A stretch of 61,158 nucleotides of DNA from Gemmatimonadales bacterium (GCA_035502185.1 DATJUT010000020.1:1-61158), one strand, 5' to 3'. Shown: positions 32,330-40,681, counted from the first letter of the stretch. Numbers and translations: made by a program. Notes: generated by a model not told the origin, from the sequence alone.

Positions 32330-33355
32330 CTAGCTTGCTTCGGCTCCGAGCTCCCGCAGCGCACCGCCCACGTAGCGCCGCACCATCTTCTTCCGCCAGG
32401 CGTACGCCAGGTCCGTGTTGTCGAGCGGAGTCGCGTGACCCGCGGCGGCCGCGGCCACGCCCTCGATCGCGTCGTCGGACAGCCGACCGCCCACGAGGGC
32501 CGCCGACTCCGGCACCAGCACCGGCCGCGACGCGACGGCGCCCAGGACCACCCGCGCCTCGGCCACCTCCCCCGCGCTCCCGAACCGCACGGCGGCCGCC
32601 ACCGAGAGCACCGGGAAGTCGAACGAGCCGCGCCGCCGCAGCTTCCAGTAGGTGCTGCGCCACCCCGGCTCCGCCGGAGCGAGGCGGACCGCGGTGAGGA
32701 TCTCGTCCGGACGCCTGGTCAGGTAGGCCATCCCGTCGTTGGCGTACAGCTCGCTCAGCGCGATCTCCCGCTCGCCCTCCGCCGAGACGAGGGTGACCCG
32801 CGCGCCGAGGGCGATCAAAGCCGGCGCGGTGTCGGTCGAGGAAACCGCCCAGCAACGGGGGCTCGACGTGGCCACCCAGCAGATCGCGTCGCCGGTGGGC
32901 GAGCTGCAGGCGTGGCCGCCGGTCGCGCCCGGCGCCTTCATGCAGAAGTTGATGGCCTGCCGCCACTCGTGGCTCTGGTTGTAGTACGTGCAGCGGGTGT
33001 CGAGGCAGAGGTTGCCGCCCAGCGTGCCCATGTTGCGGATCTGCGGGGTCGCGACCGCGCCGGCCGCGCGGGCCAGCGCGGGGTAGCGCCGCTGCAGCAC
33101 CCTGTCGGCCGCAACCTCCGCGAGACGCACCGCGCTCCCGATCGCCGGAGCGTCTCCTCTGCCGATCCGCCTCAGGTCCCGGAGGTGCCGGATGCCGATC
33201 AGCAGCGCCGGCGTCTGCTGGCGGCGCTTCATGTTCGGCACCAGGTCCGTGCCGCCGGCGATCAGCATCGCGTTCTCCCCGCCGTCGCGCAGCGCGCGCG
33301 CCGCGTCCTTCACCGATCGCGCTGCGTGGTAGCGGAAGTCCGGCGCCCGCATCAT
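32330..33355 (-). CDS. Mo-hydroxylase FAD subunit with 4Fe-4S loop (HcrB-like)
   Basis: The 341-residue FAD-binding subunit belongs to the xanthine oxidase family: L-I-A-G-G-T-D-L-V-P (~32-41) and N-M-G-T-L-G-G-N-L-C bind FAD. After this comes an insertion with Cys122, Cys138, Cys150 and Cys159. The Thauera 4-hydroxybenzoyl-CoA reductase beta subunit has an extra 4Fe-4S cluster on Cys122, 138, 146 and 155; here spacing is 16, 12 and 9, against 16, 8 and 9. This separates it from ordinary xanthine or CO dehydrogenase FAD subunits. ATG 33355 overlaps the stop of the large-subunit gene. It is the last gene of the TetR-headed operon. Confidence 0.85.
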   Translation of the reverse strand: MMRAPDFRYHAARSVKDAARALRDGGENAMLIAGGTDLVPNMKRRQQTPALLIGIRHLRDLRRIGRGDAPAIGSAVRLAEVAADRVLQRRYPALARAAGAVATPQIRNMGTLGGNLCLDTRCTYYNQSHEWRQAINFCMKAPGATGGHACSSPTGDAICWVATSSPRCWAVSSTDTAPALIALGARVTLVSAEGEREIALSELYANDGMAYLTRRPDEILTAVRLAPAEPGWRSTYWKLRRRGSFDFPVLSVAAAVRFGSAGEVAEARVVLGAVASRPVLVPESAALVGGRLSDDAIEGVAAAAAGHATPLDNTDLAYAWRKKMVRRYVGGALRELGAEAS

Positions 33356-35814
33356 ACCTTGACCCCGGCGGTGCCGGAGTGGTGCGTCGGCAGCGCGTCG
33401 CGGGACGTGTCCCGCTCGTTCGTCGCCTTGCCGTCGCCGCCTTCCCAGGGCGGCGGAACCACCAGGGCTTCGGGCCACGGCACCGCCGGGAAGGACGACG
33501 GACCCACGCGCGCCGGCTTGCCCTTGGCCTTCGCGTCCAGCCCGTGGAGCACCAGCTCCGGCGTGATGGGCACCTGGTCCACGCGCACGCCGACCGCGTC
33601 GAAGACCGCGTTCGCCACCGCTGGCGCGATGGGCAGCAGCGGCCCCTGGCCGACCTCTTTCGCCCCGAACGGGCCGCTGGGATCGGGGTCCTCGACGAAG
33701 TAGGTGACCACCTCGGGCATCTCGAGCGAGGTTGGGCTCTTGTACTCCAGGATCGAAGGGATCTTGTGCACCAGCGCGGCGGAGAGGCGCGGCGGCAGCC
33801 GGCGGAACGCCTGCTCCTCCATCAGCGCCTCACCCAAGCCCATGTAGACGCCGCCCTCCACCTGCCCGCGGGCCAGCACCGGATTCAAGACCCGGCCGAT
33901 GTCGTGTCCGATCCAGACCTTGGGCACGCGCACCCAGCCGGTCGCGGGATCCACCTCCACCTCGACCACGGCCGCGCTGTACGAGTACGCCACCGAGGGG
34001 CCGACCCCGCCGCCCCGGTAGCGTGCCGCGCTTCGGGGCGGGCGGTAGGAACCGGTGGTGCCGAGAGTGCCGTGCTCGGCCTCCGCCGCCACCACCGCCT
34101 CCTGGAACGTCATGCCCGCCGACGGATTCTCGACGTCGAAGACCCGCCGCTCCGCGAACGCGAGCCGCACGGCCGGCAGCCCGAGCTTCCGGGCGGCGGC
34201 CTCCGCCAGGATCACCCGGGCCCGCTCCGCCGCCTGGATGGCCGCGTTGCCCATCATCAGGGTCACCCGGCTCGAGTAGGAGCCCAGGTCCACCGGGGTG
34301 AGATCGGTGTCGCCGGTCACGAGCCGCACGTCGTCCGTCCCCAGCCCCAGCACCTCGGCGACGATCGCGGCCAGGACGTCGTCCGATCCCTGGCCGATCT
34401 CGGTGGCGCCGCAGAACGCGGTCACCCGGCCCGAGCGGTCGAGCTGGAGCTGCACCCCCGAGTGCGGCATCTCGTTCCAGTAGATCGGCAGGCCGGCGCC
34501 GCACAGGTACGACGAGCACGCGAGGCCCAGGCCGCGTCCCCGGGGCAGGCGGCCGCGGCGCTCGCGCCACCCGGAGCCCTCGACGACCCGCTCGATGCAC
34601 GCCCGCAGTCCCATCGAGCCGATCCTGAGCCAGTTCGCGGTGACCGAGTTGGCGGGCGCGAGCTGCTGCAGCCGCAGCTCGGCCGGGTCCCGGCCCAGGG
34701 CGACGGCGATCTTGTCGAGCTGCACTTCCTGCGCGAACCGCGGCTGCGGCGTGCCGTGTCCCCGCTTGGGACCGCACGGCGGCTTGTTGGTGAAGGTGCG
34801 GCACGCCCGGAACCGGTAGCGCGGCACGTGGTAGGTCACGGTCTGCAGCTGGCCGGTATACAGCGTCGAGGCCGGCCCGTAGCTCCCGTAGGCCCCGCCG
34901 TCCAGCAGCGTCTCGAGGTCCATCGCCGCGATCGCGCCGTCCGGACCGACGCCGGTCCTCAGCCGCATCAGGACCGGATGCCGCCCGCGATGGGCGTAGA
35001 ACACCTCTTCGCGGGTCAGGGTGATCTTGACCGGGCGGCCGGTGAGGAGTGCGGCCTTCGCCGCGACGATCTCGTGGTTGAACGGATCGCTCTTCCCGCC
35101 GAAGCCGCCGCCGTTCGGCGTCGCGATCACCCGGATCCGGTGCGCGGGCAGGCTCAGCGCCCGCGCCGCCTCCCGGTGCAGGTAATGCGGCGTCTGGGTG
35201 GACGACCACAGCGTCAGCCGGCCGTCGGCGTCGAGGGCCGCCACCGTCGCGTGCTGCTCGAGCGGCAGATGGGTGTTGCCCTCGTAGAAGAACACGTCCT
35301 CGAAGACGCGCTCGGCGCCGGCCAGGGCCGCCTCGACGTCGCCGAACGCGAAGTGCGCCAGGCGGTGGACGTTCGGCCCCTCGCCGTAGTCGTGGATGCG
35401 GGGCTCGGCCGTCCGCAGGGCCTCGGCCGGCGAGGCGATCGTGGCGAGCGGCTCGTAGCTCACCCGGATCAGGTCGAGCGCGTCCGCGGCGGACCGCTCG
35501 CTCCGGGCGACGACGGCCGCAACCGGATCGCCGACGTAGCGCACCTTGTCCCGGCACAGGGCGTACTCGTCCTGGCTCACCGGCATGATGCCGTAGGGGA
35601 CGGGGAAGTCCGCGCCCGTGAGCACCAGGTGCACTCCGGGCGCCGCCCGCGCGGCCGACGCGTCGATGGCCCGGACGAGCGCGTGCGGATGTGGCGAGCG
35701 GAGCAGCTTGCCGTAGAGCATGCGCGGCAGCGCGACGTCGTCCGCGAAGCGCGTCTGGCCCGTGACCTTGGCGCGGGCGTCGACGCGGCGGCGGGCCCGG
35801 CCCACGACCTTCAT
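33352..35814 (-). CDS. Mo-hydroxylase molybdopterin subunit (HcrA-like)
   Basis: The 820-residue large subunit holds the Mo-pterin site of the xanthine oxidase family. It begins with D-A-R-A-K-V-T-G-Q-T-R-F-A-D-D. Cofactor motifs include G-G-G-F-G-G-K-S (near residue 237), the P-K-R-G-H-G-T-P-Q region, E-I-G-Q-G-S-D-D and a C-terminal F-G-A-K-E-V-G-Q-G, where the Glu of A-K-E aligns with the catalytic Glu. The last ~60 residues form a Pro/Lys-rich extension. Possible substrates are an aromatic acyl-CoA or an N-heterocycle. It is coupled by ATGA junctions to both neighbouring subunit genes. Confidence 0.88.
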   Translation of the reverse strand: MKVVGRARRRVDARAKVTGQTRFADDVALPRMLYGKLLRSPHPHALVRAIDASAARAAPGVHLVLTGADFPVPYGIMPVSQDEYALCRDKVRYVGDPVAAVVARSERSAADALDLIRVSYEPLATIASPAEALRTAEPRIHDYGEGPNVHRLAHFAFGDVEAALAGAERVFEDVFFYEGNTHLPLEQHATVAALDADGRLTLWSSTQTPHYLHREAARALSLPAHRIRVIATPNGGGFGGKSDPFNHEIVAAKAALLTGRPVKITLTREEVFYAHRGRHPVLMRLRTGVGPDGAIAAMDLETLLDGGAYGSYGPASTLYTGQLQTVTYHVPRYRFRACRTFTNKPPCGPKRGHGTPQPRFAQEVQLDKIAVALGRDPAELRLQQLAPANSVTANWLRIGSMGLRACIERVVEGSGWRERRGRLPRGRGLGLACSSYLCGAGLPIYWNEMPHSGVQLQLDRSGRVTAFCGATEIGQGSDDVLAAIVAEVLGLGTDDVRLVTGDTDLTPVDLGSYSSRVTLMMGNAAIQAAERARVILAEAAARKLGLPAVRLAFAERRVFDVENPSAGMTFQEAVVAAEAEHGTLGTTGSYRPPRSAARYRGGGVGPSVAYSYSAAVVEVEVDPATGWVRVPKVWIGHDIGRVLNPVLARGQVEGGVYMGLGEALMEEQAFRRLPPRLSAALVHKIPSILEYKSPTSLEMPEVVTYFVEDPDPSGPFGAKEVGQGPLLPIAPAVANAVFDAVGVRVDQVPITPELVLHGLDAKAKGKPARVGPSSFPAVPWPEALVVPPPWEGGDGKATNERDTSRDALPTHHSGTAGVKV

Positions 35815-36353
35815 GGCGCCGCCTCCGTGTCCGCCTGCTGCCGCGGCGGGCGGCGGCCCTCGGGTGTGCCCTGGGCGGCCGCGGCCGCCTCGACCGCCTC
35901 GAAGATCTGGAGGTAGCCGGTGCAGCGGCACAGGTTGCCGGACAACGCGTCCGCGATCTCGGCGCGGGTCGGATGCGGATTCCGCTCGAGCAGCGCCTGG
36001 GCGGTGACCAGGATGCCCGGCGTGCAATAGCCGCACTGGGCCGCCCCCTCGTCCGCGAACGCCGCCTGCAGCGCCGACAGCTCCGGCCCGCGGGCCAGTC
36101 CCTCGACCGTGGTGACGGCGACGCCCTCGCACTCGACCGCCAGCAGCAGGCACGAGAGGACCGGCTGCCCGTCCACCAGGACGGCGCAGGCGCCGCACTC
36201 CCCCAGCTCGCACCCGTGCTTGGTGCCGGTCAGGGCGAGATCCTCGCGCAGCACCTCGAGCAGCGTCTTGTAGCCGTCGAACATGACGTCGCGCTCCTCG
36301 CCGTTGACGGTGAGCGCGATCCGCGAGCGCCGGGAGTCTTCGCGTGGGCTCAC
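35811..36353 (-). CDS. Mo-hydroxylase 2Fe-2S subunit (HcrC-like)
   Basis: The 180-residue small subunit carries two 2Fe-2S clusters. The plant-ferredoxin-type cluster has Cys in K-H-G-C-E-L-G-E-C-G-A-C plus L-S-C, and the helical-domain cluster has C-G-Y-C-T-P-G and N-L-C-R-C-T-G-Y. GTG 36353 overlaps the tetR stop (GTGA), and ATGA joins it to the large-subunit gene. The ~25-residue Pro/Glu-rich tail after A-A-A-A-Q is extra. No maturation gene (XdhC or CoxF type) is in the window. Confidence 0.92.
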   Translation of the reverse strand: MSPREDSRRSRIALTVNGEERDVMFDGYKTLLEVLREDLALTGTKHGCELGECGACAVLVDGQPVLSCLLLAVECEGVAVTTVEGLARGPELSALQAAFADEGAAQCGYCTPGILVTAQALLERNPHPTRAEIADALSGNLCRCTGYLQIFEAVEAAAAAQGTPEGRRPPRQQADTEAAP

Positions 36354-36988
36354 GAGCGCAGTCCTCGCACCAGGTAGGCGGCGAACGCGTCGGCCACCGC
36401 GGCCGGCGGCTGGTCGCCCTCCGGCCGGTACCACCGCGCCGTCCAGTTCACCGCGCCCAGCAGGGCGCGCGTCACCAGCGTCGGGTCGCACGGCACGAAC
36501 GCGCGCGAGCGCACCCCGTTCGCCACGATCCGCCGCACCGCGCCCTCGTAGCGGTCGCGCTTCGCCACGATCCGGGCCCGGAGACGGGTCGGCAGCGCCT
36601 CCACCTCGGTATGCGCCGCCGCCCCGTCCAGCTCGTCCAGCATGCACGCCACCTGGGCGCGCACCACGGCCGCCAGCCGCTCTGCCGGGCTCAGCCTGCC
36701 CGCCCGGACCGCGCGGCAGGTCGCCAGCATCCGGTCGAGCGAGTGGTCCTGGCAGAAGTACAGCAGCTCGTGCTTGCTCTTGAAGTAGTAGTACAGGTTG
36801 CCCGGCGAGAGGTCCGCGGCGGCGGCGATCTCGCGCATCCCGGTATCGGCGAAGCCGCGCCGCCGGAACACCCGCGCGGCCGCCCGCAGGATGGTCTGGC
36901 GCATCACCAGGGCACGCCGCCCGCGGCGGTCGAGCGGCGCTCCCGCCCGCCCGGCAGGGCTCGAACGCCTGTTTGACTTTCGAACCAT
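36350..36988 (-). CDS. TetR family repressor of the Mo-hydroxylase operon
   Basis: The 212-residue regulator has an N-terminal helix-turn-helix: I-L-R-A-A-A-R-V-F-R-R-R-G-F, then M-R-E-I-A-A-A-A-D and N-L-Y-Y-Y-F-K-S-K. It is the first gene of the operon and overlaps the small-subunit gene (GTGA). A perfect 9-1-9 palindrome overlaps its -10 box and start codon, so it most likely represses its own operon until a ligand, probably the aromatic or CoA substrate, binds. Confidence 0.9.
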   Translation of the reverse strand: MVRKSNRRSSPAGRAGAPLDRRGRRALVMRQTILRAAARVFRRRGFADTGMREIAAAADLSPGNLYYYFKSKHELLYFCQDHSLDRMLATCRAVRAGRLSPAERLAAVVRAQVACMLDELDGAAAHTEVEALPTRLRARIVAKRDRYEGAVRRIVANGVRSRAFVPCDPTLVTRALLGAVNWTARWYRPEGDQPPAAVADAFAAYLVRGLRS

Positions 36989-37023
36989 CGTTCAACGATG
37001 GTCCGGCTCGACCGCGGCGTCAA
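36984..37023 (-). promoter_or_regulatory. Promoter and TetR operator
   Basis: On the minus strand TTGACG (37023-37018), a 17-base spacer and CATCGT (37000-36995) are followed after six bases by the ATG at 36988, suggesting a leaderless mRNA. The palindrome ACCATCGTT-C-AACGATGGT (36984-37002) covers the -10 box, transcription start and initiation codon. Confidence 0.75.
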
Positions 37024-37037
37024 CCCCGGATGCGCAA

Positions 37038-37065
37038 GACGGCCCGGCCGGGGGGCCGGGCCGTC
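37038..37065. terminator. Hairpin terminator
   Basis: A 12-base perfect stem GACGGCCCGGCC / GGCCGGGCCGTC has loop GGGG. It lies downstream of the padR stop and upstream of the tetR promoter. Confidence 0.7.
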
Positions 37066-37084
37066 TGCCACGGGAAGGGACGAC

Positions 37085-37672
37085 CTACGCCGCCGTCGCC
37101 TTCAGCGCCTCGATCTCGGCCACCGCCTTCTTCAGCGCGTCCAGGATCTTCTGCACCTTGGGATCGCCGGGGCCGGCGTGCCACGCCTCTCCGTACGCCA
37201 GCCTCGCCAGCCGGGCGAACACCTCGCTCAGCTCCCCCATCGATCCGCCGGCGAACCCGCGCACCGCGTCCCGCACCCGGCCGAGAATGTCGTCCAGCAC
37301 GTCCTTGTGCTCCTCGAGGAACGCCTCGCCCTCGGGCGTGATGTGATAGACCTTCTTCCCCTCCGTCTCCACGGCGCGCACGTACCCCTGGTCCTCGAGC
37401 AGCTGGAGCGTCGGATAGATCGTACCCGCCGACGGCGAGTACCAGCCGCCCATCTTCTCCTCGAGCGCCTTGATGACCTCGTAGCCGTGCCGCGGCTTCT
37501 CCTTGAGGAGCCGCAGGATCACGTACTTGACCTCACCCGACTCGAACACCTGCTGCCGCATCCGGCGCCGCGGCCCCCGCATGCCCTCGGGCCCGCAGAA
37601 CGCCCAGAACCGCGGTCCGAAGCCACCCGCGAAGAACCTCCCGAACGGCCAGTCTTCGTTGTCCCTGCTCAT
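37085..37672 (-). CDS. PadR family transcriptional regulator
   Basis: The 195-residue protein has an aromatic Gly-rich N-terminus (residues 1-40), then a PadR winged helix at ~45-120 (I-L-R-L-L-K-E-K-P-R-H-G-Y-E-V-I-K-A-L; P-S-A-G-T-I-Y-P-T-L-Q-L-L-E) and a C-terminal helical dimerisation segment. Start ATG 37672 has GGAGG five bases upstream; ATG 37684 is an alternative. A consensus promoter carrying a 12-10-12 inverted repeat lies upstream, so it is probably autoregulated. A terminator follows it; the regulated partner may be the nearby doxX-like gene or lie elsewhere. Confidence 0.88.
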   Translation of the reverse strand: MSRDNEDWPFGRFFAGGFGPRFWAFCGPEGMRGPRRRMRQQVFESGEVKYVILRLLKEKPRHGYEVIKALEEKMGGWYSPSAGTIYPTLQLLEDQGYVRAVETEGKKVYHITPEGEAFLEEHKDVLDDILGRVRDAVRGFAGGSMGELSEVFARLARLAYGEAWHAGPGDPKVQKILDALKKAVAEIEALKATAA

Positions 37673-37696
37673 CTTCGCCTCCATAGCATTAGATAC

Positions 37697-37737
37697 ATCG
37701 TACGCTATATCGTACGTCATAGCGCACGATATGTCAA
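37697..37737 (-). promoter_or_regulatory. padR promoter with PadR-type operator
   Basis: On the minus strand TTGACA (37737-37732), a 17-base spacer and TACGAT (37714-37709) form a near-consensus promoter. The inverted repeat ATCGTACGCTAT (37697-37708) / ATAGCGCACGAT (37719-37730) has one mismatch and a 10-base centre, and spans spacer and -10 box. The AT-rich dyad stands out in this GC-rich DNA. Confidence 0.75.
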
Positions 37738-37760
37738 GTCCACCCGCCTGCCGCACGGCA

Positions 37761-37790
37761 ACCGGGCCGCCCAAGCTGCGGCGGCCCGGT
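37761..37790. terminator. Hairpin terminator
   Basis: An 11-base stem ACCGGGCCGCC / GGCGGCCCGGT has an eight-base loop. It is located downstream of the DoxX-like gene and before the padR promoter. Confidence 0.65.
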
Positions 37791-37814
37791 ACCGGCGAGC
37801 TCAGCGACCCGGCG

Positions 37815-38213
37815 TCAGCCGATGGCCCACGGCCACGGCCAGCCCGTGTTCGCGATGATGTAGAGCATCGCGCCCGCCAGGGTGATGTTCTTCCAGAACT
37901 GGGCCCGCTGGGAGCCGCGCTGCATCGGATCGGTCTCGCGCCAGAAGCCGTGCATCCAGAACGCCACGACGACGAGGAACACGAACAGCAAGGCGGCGCC
38001 GATGCGGGGATGGAACCCCAGCAGCAGGCTGAGCCCCCCGCCGAGCAGCATGAAGCCCGTGCCCACGACGGCCGCTTCCGGCAGGGGCACGCCGGCGCCT
38101 TTCGCATACGCGCCCATCGCCTTCACCTGGGTGAAGTGCGCGTAGGCCGACTGCAGGAACATCCAGCTGAGCAGAACGCGCGCGGCCAGCTGCAGGCCAT
38201 CCGCATACGTCAT
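37815..38213 (-). CDS. DoxX-like small membrane protein
   Basis: The 132-residue inner-membrane protein has four hydrophobic helices and the DoxX-type layout (A-R-V-L-L-S-W-M-F-L-Q-S-A-Y-A-H-F near the start; F-W-K-N-I-T-L-A-G-A-M-L near the end). Its biochemical role is uncertain; DoxX relatives are linked to quinone or thiol redox. ATG 38213 follows GGGAGG. Terminators lie on both sides, so it is a single-gene unit. Confidence 0.82.
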   Translation of the reverse strand: MTYADGLQLAARVLLSWMFLQSAYAHFTQVKAMGAYAKGAGVPLPEAAVVGTGFMLLGGGLSLLLGFHPRIGAALLFVFLVVVAFWMHGFWRETDPMQRGSQRAQFWKNITLAGAMLYIIANTGWPWPWAIG

Positions 38214-38312
38214 GGCGACCTCCCTGGGGTCCGTGCCTCCTGGTGCCGGATTCCTCCCGACCTGGTACCCCGGGGCCGTCCGGGCGGCCCCGCTTCCCTC
38301 CAGGAACAAAAC

Positions 38313-38340
38313 ACGGCGCCCGCATCGCCGCGAGCGCCGT
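38313..38340 (-). terminator. Rho-independent terminator of the PDZ gene
   Basis: On the minus strand a GC stem (ACGGCGC / GCGCCGT, extended inside by CGC/GCG) is followed by GTTTTGTT. It ends the sigma/anti-sigma/PDZ operon. Confidence 0.75.
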
Positions 38341-38375
38341 GGCACGAAACGCCGCTGGCCTGCGCGAGTGTCAGG

Positions 38376-39386
38376 TCAGGTCTCGACCTTGTGAGTGCCC
38401 GCCCCCGGCGCGGCCGCGGGGAACGGGAGCTTGAACCTGATGTCCGGGAAGCTCTGCTGCCCGTCGAATCCGGGCATCGCCGGCAGCATCGGGAAGTCGA
38501 AGTCGAACGCGTCCGGGGTGACCGTCCACGCCCGCTTCCGCCGCTCGGGCATCTTCCCGTTCACCGTGACGTGCCGCTTCATCCGCATCACGTCGAACGT
38601 CACGGTCTCGTTCGGCTCGTACGTGCCGAGGATTCGCAGCGCGTGCGCGGGATTGAGTGGCTTCCGGCCGCCGATGGCCAGGATCACGTCGCCACTCCTC
38701 AGGCCGAGGGTGGAGTCGTCACCGACGTTGGTCACCAGCAACCCCTCGGAGGTGCCGAAGTACTCCCCGAGACCGGGGTTGACCTTCACCAGCTCCATGT
38801 CGGCGAACGGGCCGCCGCTGAACATGAAGGTCGTCATCGGGCCAGTGGGAACGCGATCCCTCATGATCCCGACGCGAGGCTCGACCCGGAACGACCGCAT
38901 CGCCTCGTCCATGCCGGACTCGCCCGCCACGACCGTGACGTTCACCGTCTGGCGGCCACGTCGCAGCTCGAGCCGGACCGAGTCACCCGGATCGAGACGC
39001 GAGGCCATCTCGATGAGCCGCATCCCGGGCCGGGACTGGTTCTCCTCCTCGTCGCCATCCCCGCCCGTGGCGCGGCGCACCAGTGCGGTGCCGTTGAAGC
39101 GCACCACCAGGTCGCCGACCTGGACGCCGGCCTTGCCCGCCGCGCTGCCCGTCGTCAGGCCTGCCACTCGCGCACCGATGGAATCGCGCGCCGGGTCGGC
39201 CGTGAGATCCACCAGGATCCCGAGGCGGCCCCGCTGGAACGACTCCACGCCCGCGCCCCGCGGACCGTAGAAGTACGAGAAGCCGTGCTCGCGGACCCGG
39301 GCCGTGTCGCGCTCAGAGGGCACGTCCTGCGCCGCCGCAGGGACGGCCACGGCCGCCAGGAGCACGAGTGAGAGAAACCGCCGCAT
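38376..39386 (-). CDS. Periplasmic PDZ-domain protein
   Basis: The 336-residue protein has a signal peptide (M-R-R-F-L-S-L-V-L-L to A-A-A-Q) and two PDZ-like domains, at ~50-155 (G-K-A-G-V-Q-V-G-D-L-V-V-R-F-N-G) and ~195-280 (G-L-R-S-G-D-V-I-L-A-I-G-G-R). No protease domain is attached, so it is probably a scaffold or sensor binding peptide ends. ATG 39386 follows GGGAGCGGAAGG. It comes 19 bases after the anti-sigma gene, and so may sense envelope stress for the sigma factor. Confidence 0.85.
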   Translation of the reverse strand: MRRFLSLVLLAAVAVPAAAQDVPSERDTARVREHGFSYFYGPRGAGVESFQRGRLGILVDLTADPARDSIGARVAGLTTGSAAGKAGVQVGDLVVRFNGTALVRRATGGDGDEEENQSRPGMRLIEMASRLDPGDSVRLELRRGRQTVNVTVVAGESGMDEAMRSFRVEPRVGIMRDRVPTGPMTTFMFSGGPFADMELVKVNPGLGEYFGTSEGLLVTNVGDDSTLGLRSGDVILAIGGRKPLNPAHALRILGTYEPNETVTFDVMRMKRHVTVNGKMPERRKRAWTVTPDAFDFDFPMLPAMPGFDGQQSFPDIRFKLPFPAAAPGAGTHKVET

Positions 39387-39405
39387 ACCTTCCGCTCCCT
39401 TCGAT

Positions 39406-39996
39406 TTAGAGTCCTGCCACGCTGGCGCGGGTCTCGTGCACGTCCACCAGCGCCGAGAGAAGCCCCGCCCGCTGCTTCCACAGTCCCGCCACGCGCTCCG
39501 GACTGCCGCGCCAGGTCGACGTGTCGTTCAACGCGGCGTCCACCTGCGCCAGCTGGTCCTCCAGATCAGCCACCACGCTCGCGGCCTGCCCGCTCAACGC
39601 CCGCCGGTCCGGATGCAGCGACTCGAACATCTGCTCCATCGCCGCCGACTCGGCCATCGCCTGCTGCAGCGCGACGTCCTCCGGCGCGGGGCTGGCCGTG
39701 CGATGCAGGACGGCGAACCCGATCACCACGACCGCGGCCGCCGCCGCCACGCCCGACCACGCCGAGAACCGCCGCCGCCGGCGCTCCCTCAGGGCCGCCT
39801 CCCGCACCACCGGCCATACGTCGCGCGGCGGCGCGAACGACGGGAGCGCCCGGAGCCCCGCGCGCACCTGCTCGAGCCGCTGCAGCTCCGCTGCGCAGCC
39901 CGGACACGACGCGGCGTGCTCCCGCGCCCAGCCGCTGCCCTCTCCGTCCCGCACCGCGAGCAGCTCTTCGACCGTCGCGTGCCGCGTTTCGCTCAT
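39406..39996 (-). CDS. Anti-sigma factor with zinc-finger domain
   Basis: The 196-residue membrane protein has a cytoplasmic anti-sigma zinc finger H-x3-C-x2-C in E-H-A-A-S-C-P-G-C (~27-35), a transmembrane helix at ~80-98, and a periplasmic helical part. It should bind the ECF sigma factor encoded just upstream; ATG overlaps that gene's stop (ATGA), which would keep the pair stoichiometric. The periplasmic region is rich in Ala/Gln/Glu and may be a coiled coil. Confidence 0.88.
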   Translation of the reverse strand: MSETRHATVEELLAVRDGEGSGWAREHAASCPGCAAELQRLEQVRAGLRALPSFAPPRDVWPVVREAALRERRRRRFSAWSGVAAAAAVVVIGFAVLHRTASPAPEDVALQQAMAESAAMEQMFESLHPDRRALSGQAASVVADLEDQLAQVDAALNDTSTWRGSPERVAGLWKQRAGLLSALVDVHETRASVAGL

Positions 39997-40529
39997 TGCT
40001 CCGCTCCTGCGCCGAGCCACCGACGCAGCCGCTCGTGCGCGCGGGCCAGCTGGGACTTCGAAAAGCTCGTCGTCATCCCCATCAGCTCGGCAATCTCCTC
40101 GTGCGTGTACCCCTCGACGTCGTGCAGCCACACCACCGCCCGCGACCGCTCCGGGAGCCGCGCCAGCGCCGCTTCCAGATCCATCTGCAGCGGCACGTCC
40201 TCGGCCTGGCGCGCGACGTCGTCGTCCAGTGGCTCCCACGCCCGCAGCTTCTCGCGCCGGTACCGCATCAGCGCTTTGCTCGCCGCGATGGTGCGGATCC
40301 AGCCCCACAGGCTGCCCTCACCCCGCCACTGCTTCAGCGACCGGCAGACCTCGAGGAAGGTCTCCTGCAGCACGTCCTCGGCGTCGTCGGCGCCGCGCGT
40401 GAGCCGCCGCGCGAGCGTGTACACCGGCCGCTCGTAGGCGCGGCACAACTGCTCCAGGGCCGCGAAGTCGCCGGCCCGGGCCCGTGCCACGAGGCTCTTG
40501 GCCTCGGCGAGCGGGAGCGTGTCCGCCAT
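39993..40529 (-). CDS. ECF RNA polymerase sigma factor
   Basis: The 178-residue protein has sigma region 2 (A-E-D-V-L-Q-E-T-F-L-E-V-C-R-S-L and W-G-W-I-R-T-I-A-A-S-K-A-L) and region 4 (L-P-E-R-S-R-A-V-V-W-L-H-D-V-E-G-Y-T-H-E-E-I-A). It leads the operon with anti-sigma and PDZ genes, so it probably controls an envelope response. Start ATG 40529 is chosen; GTG 40538 would add three residues. No Shine-Dalgarno or promoter is obvious, and repeated GTGAGA units lie just upstream. Confidence 0.93.
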   Translation of the reverse strand: MADTLPLAEAKSLVARARAGDFAALEQLCRAYERPVYTLARRLTRGADDAEDVLQETFLEVCRSLKQWRGEGSLWGWIRTIAASKALMRYRREKLRAWEPLDDDVARQAEDVPLQMDLEAALARLPERSRAVVWLHDVEGYTHEEIAELMGMTTSFSKSQLARAHERLRRWLGAGAEQ

Positions 40530-40580
40530 CACGGCCACAGTGGGGGGATGTGTGAGAGCGACGGAAGGTCGCAGACGGCT

Positions 40581-40650
40581 GAGAGACGTGAGGGGTGAGA
40601 CGTGAGACGTTCACCTGAGACGTGAGAAGCCGCTAGCGTGAGAGGAGAGC
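40581..40650. repeat. Degenerate GACGTGAGA-type tandem repeat
   Basis: Imperfect copies of GAGACGTGAGA and GTGAGGGGTGAGA follow each other without regular spacers, in the gap between leuS and the sigma gene. A related block closes the window at 61074-61158. Confidence 0.65.
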
Positions 40651-40681
40651 AGGCGCTCAACTCGCCCTCACGCAAGTCGTG

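Noticed and set aside
40581-40650. CRISPR-like direct repeats
   Set aside because: Units are short, degenerate and contiguous, with no constant repeat-spacer alternation and no cas genes nearby.
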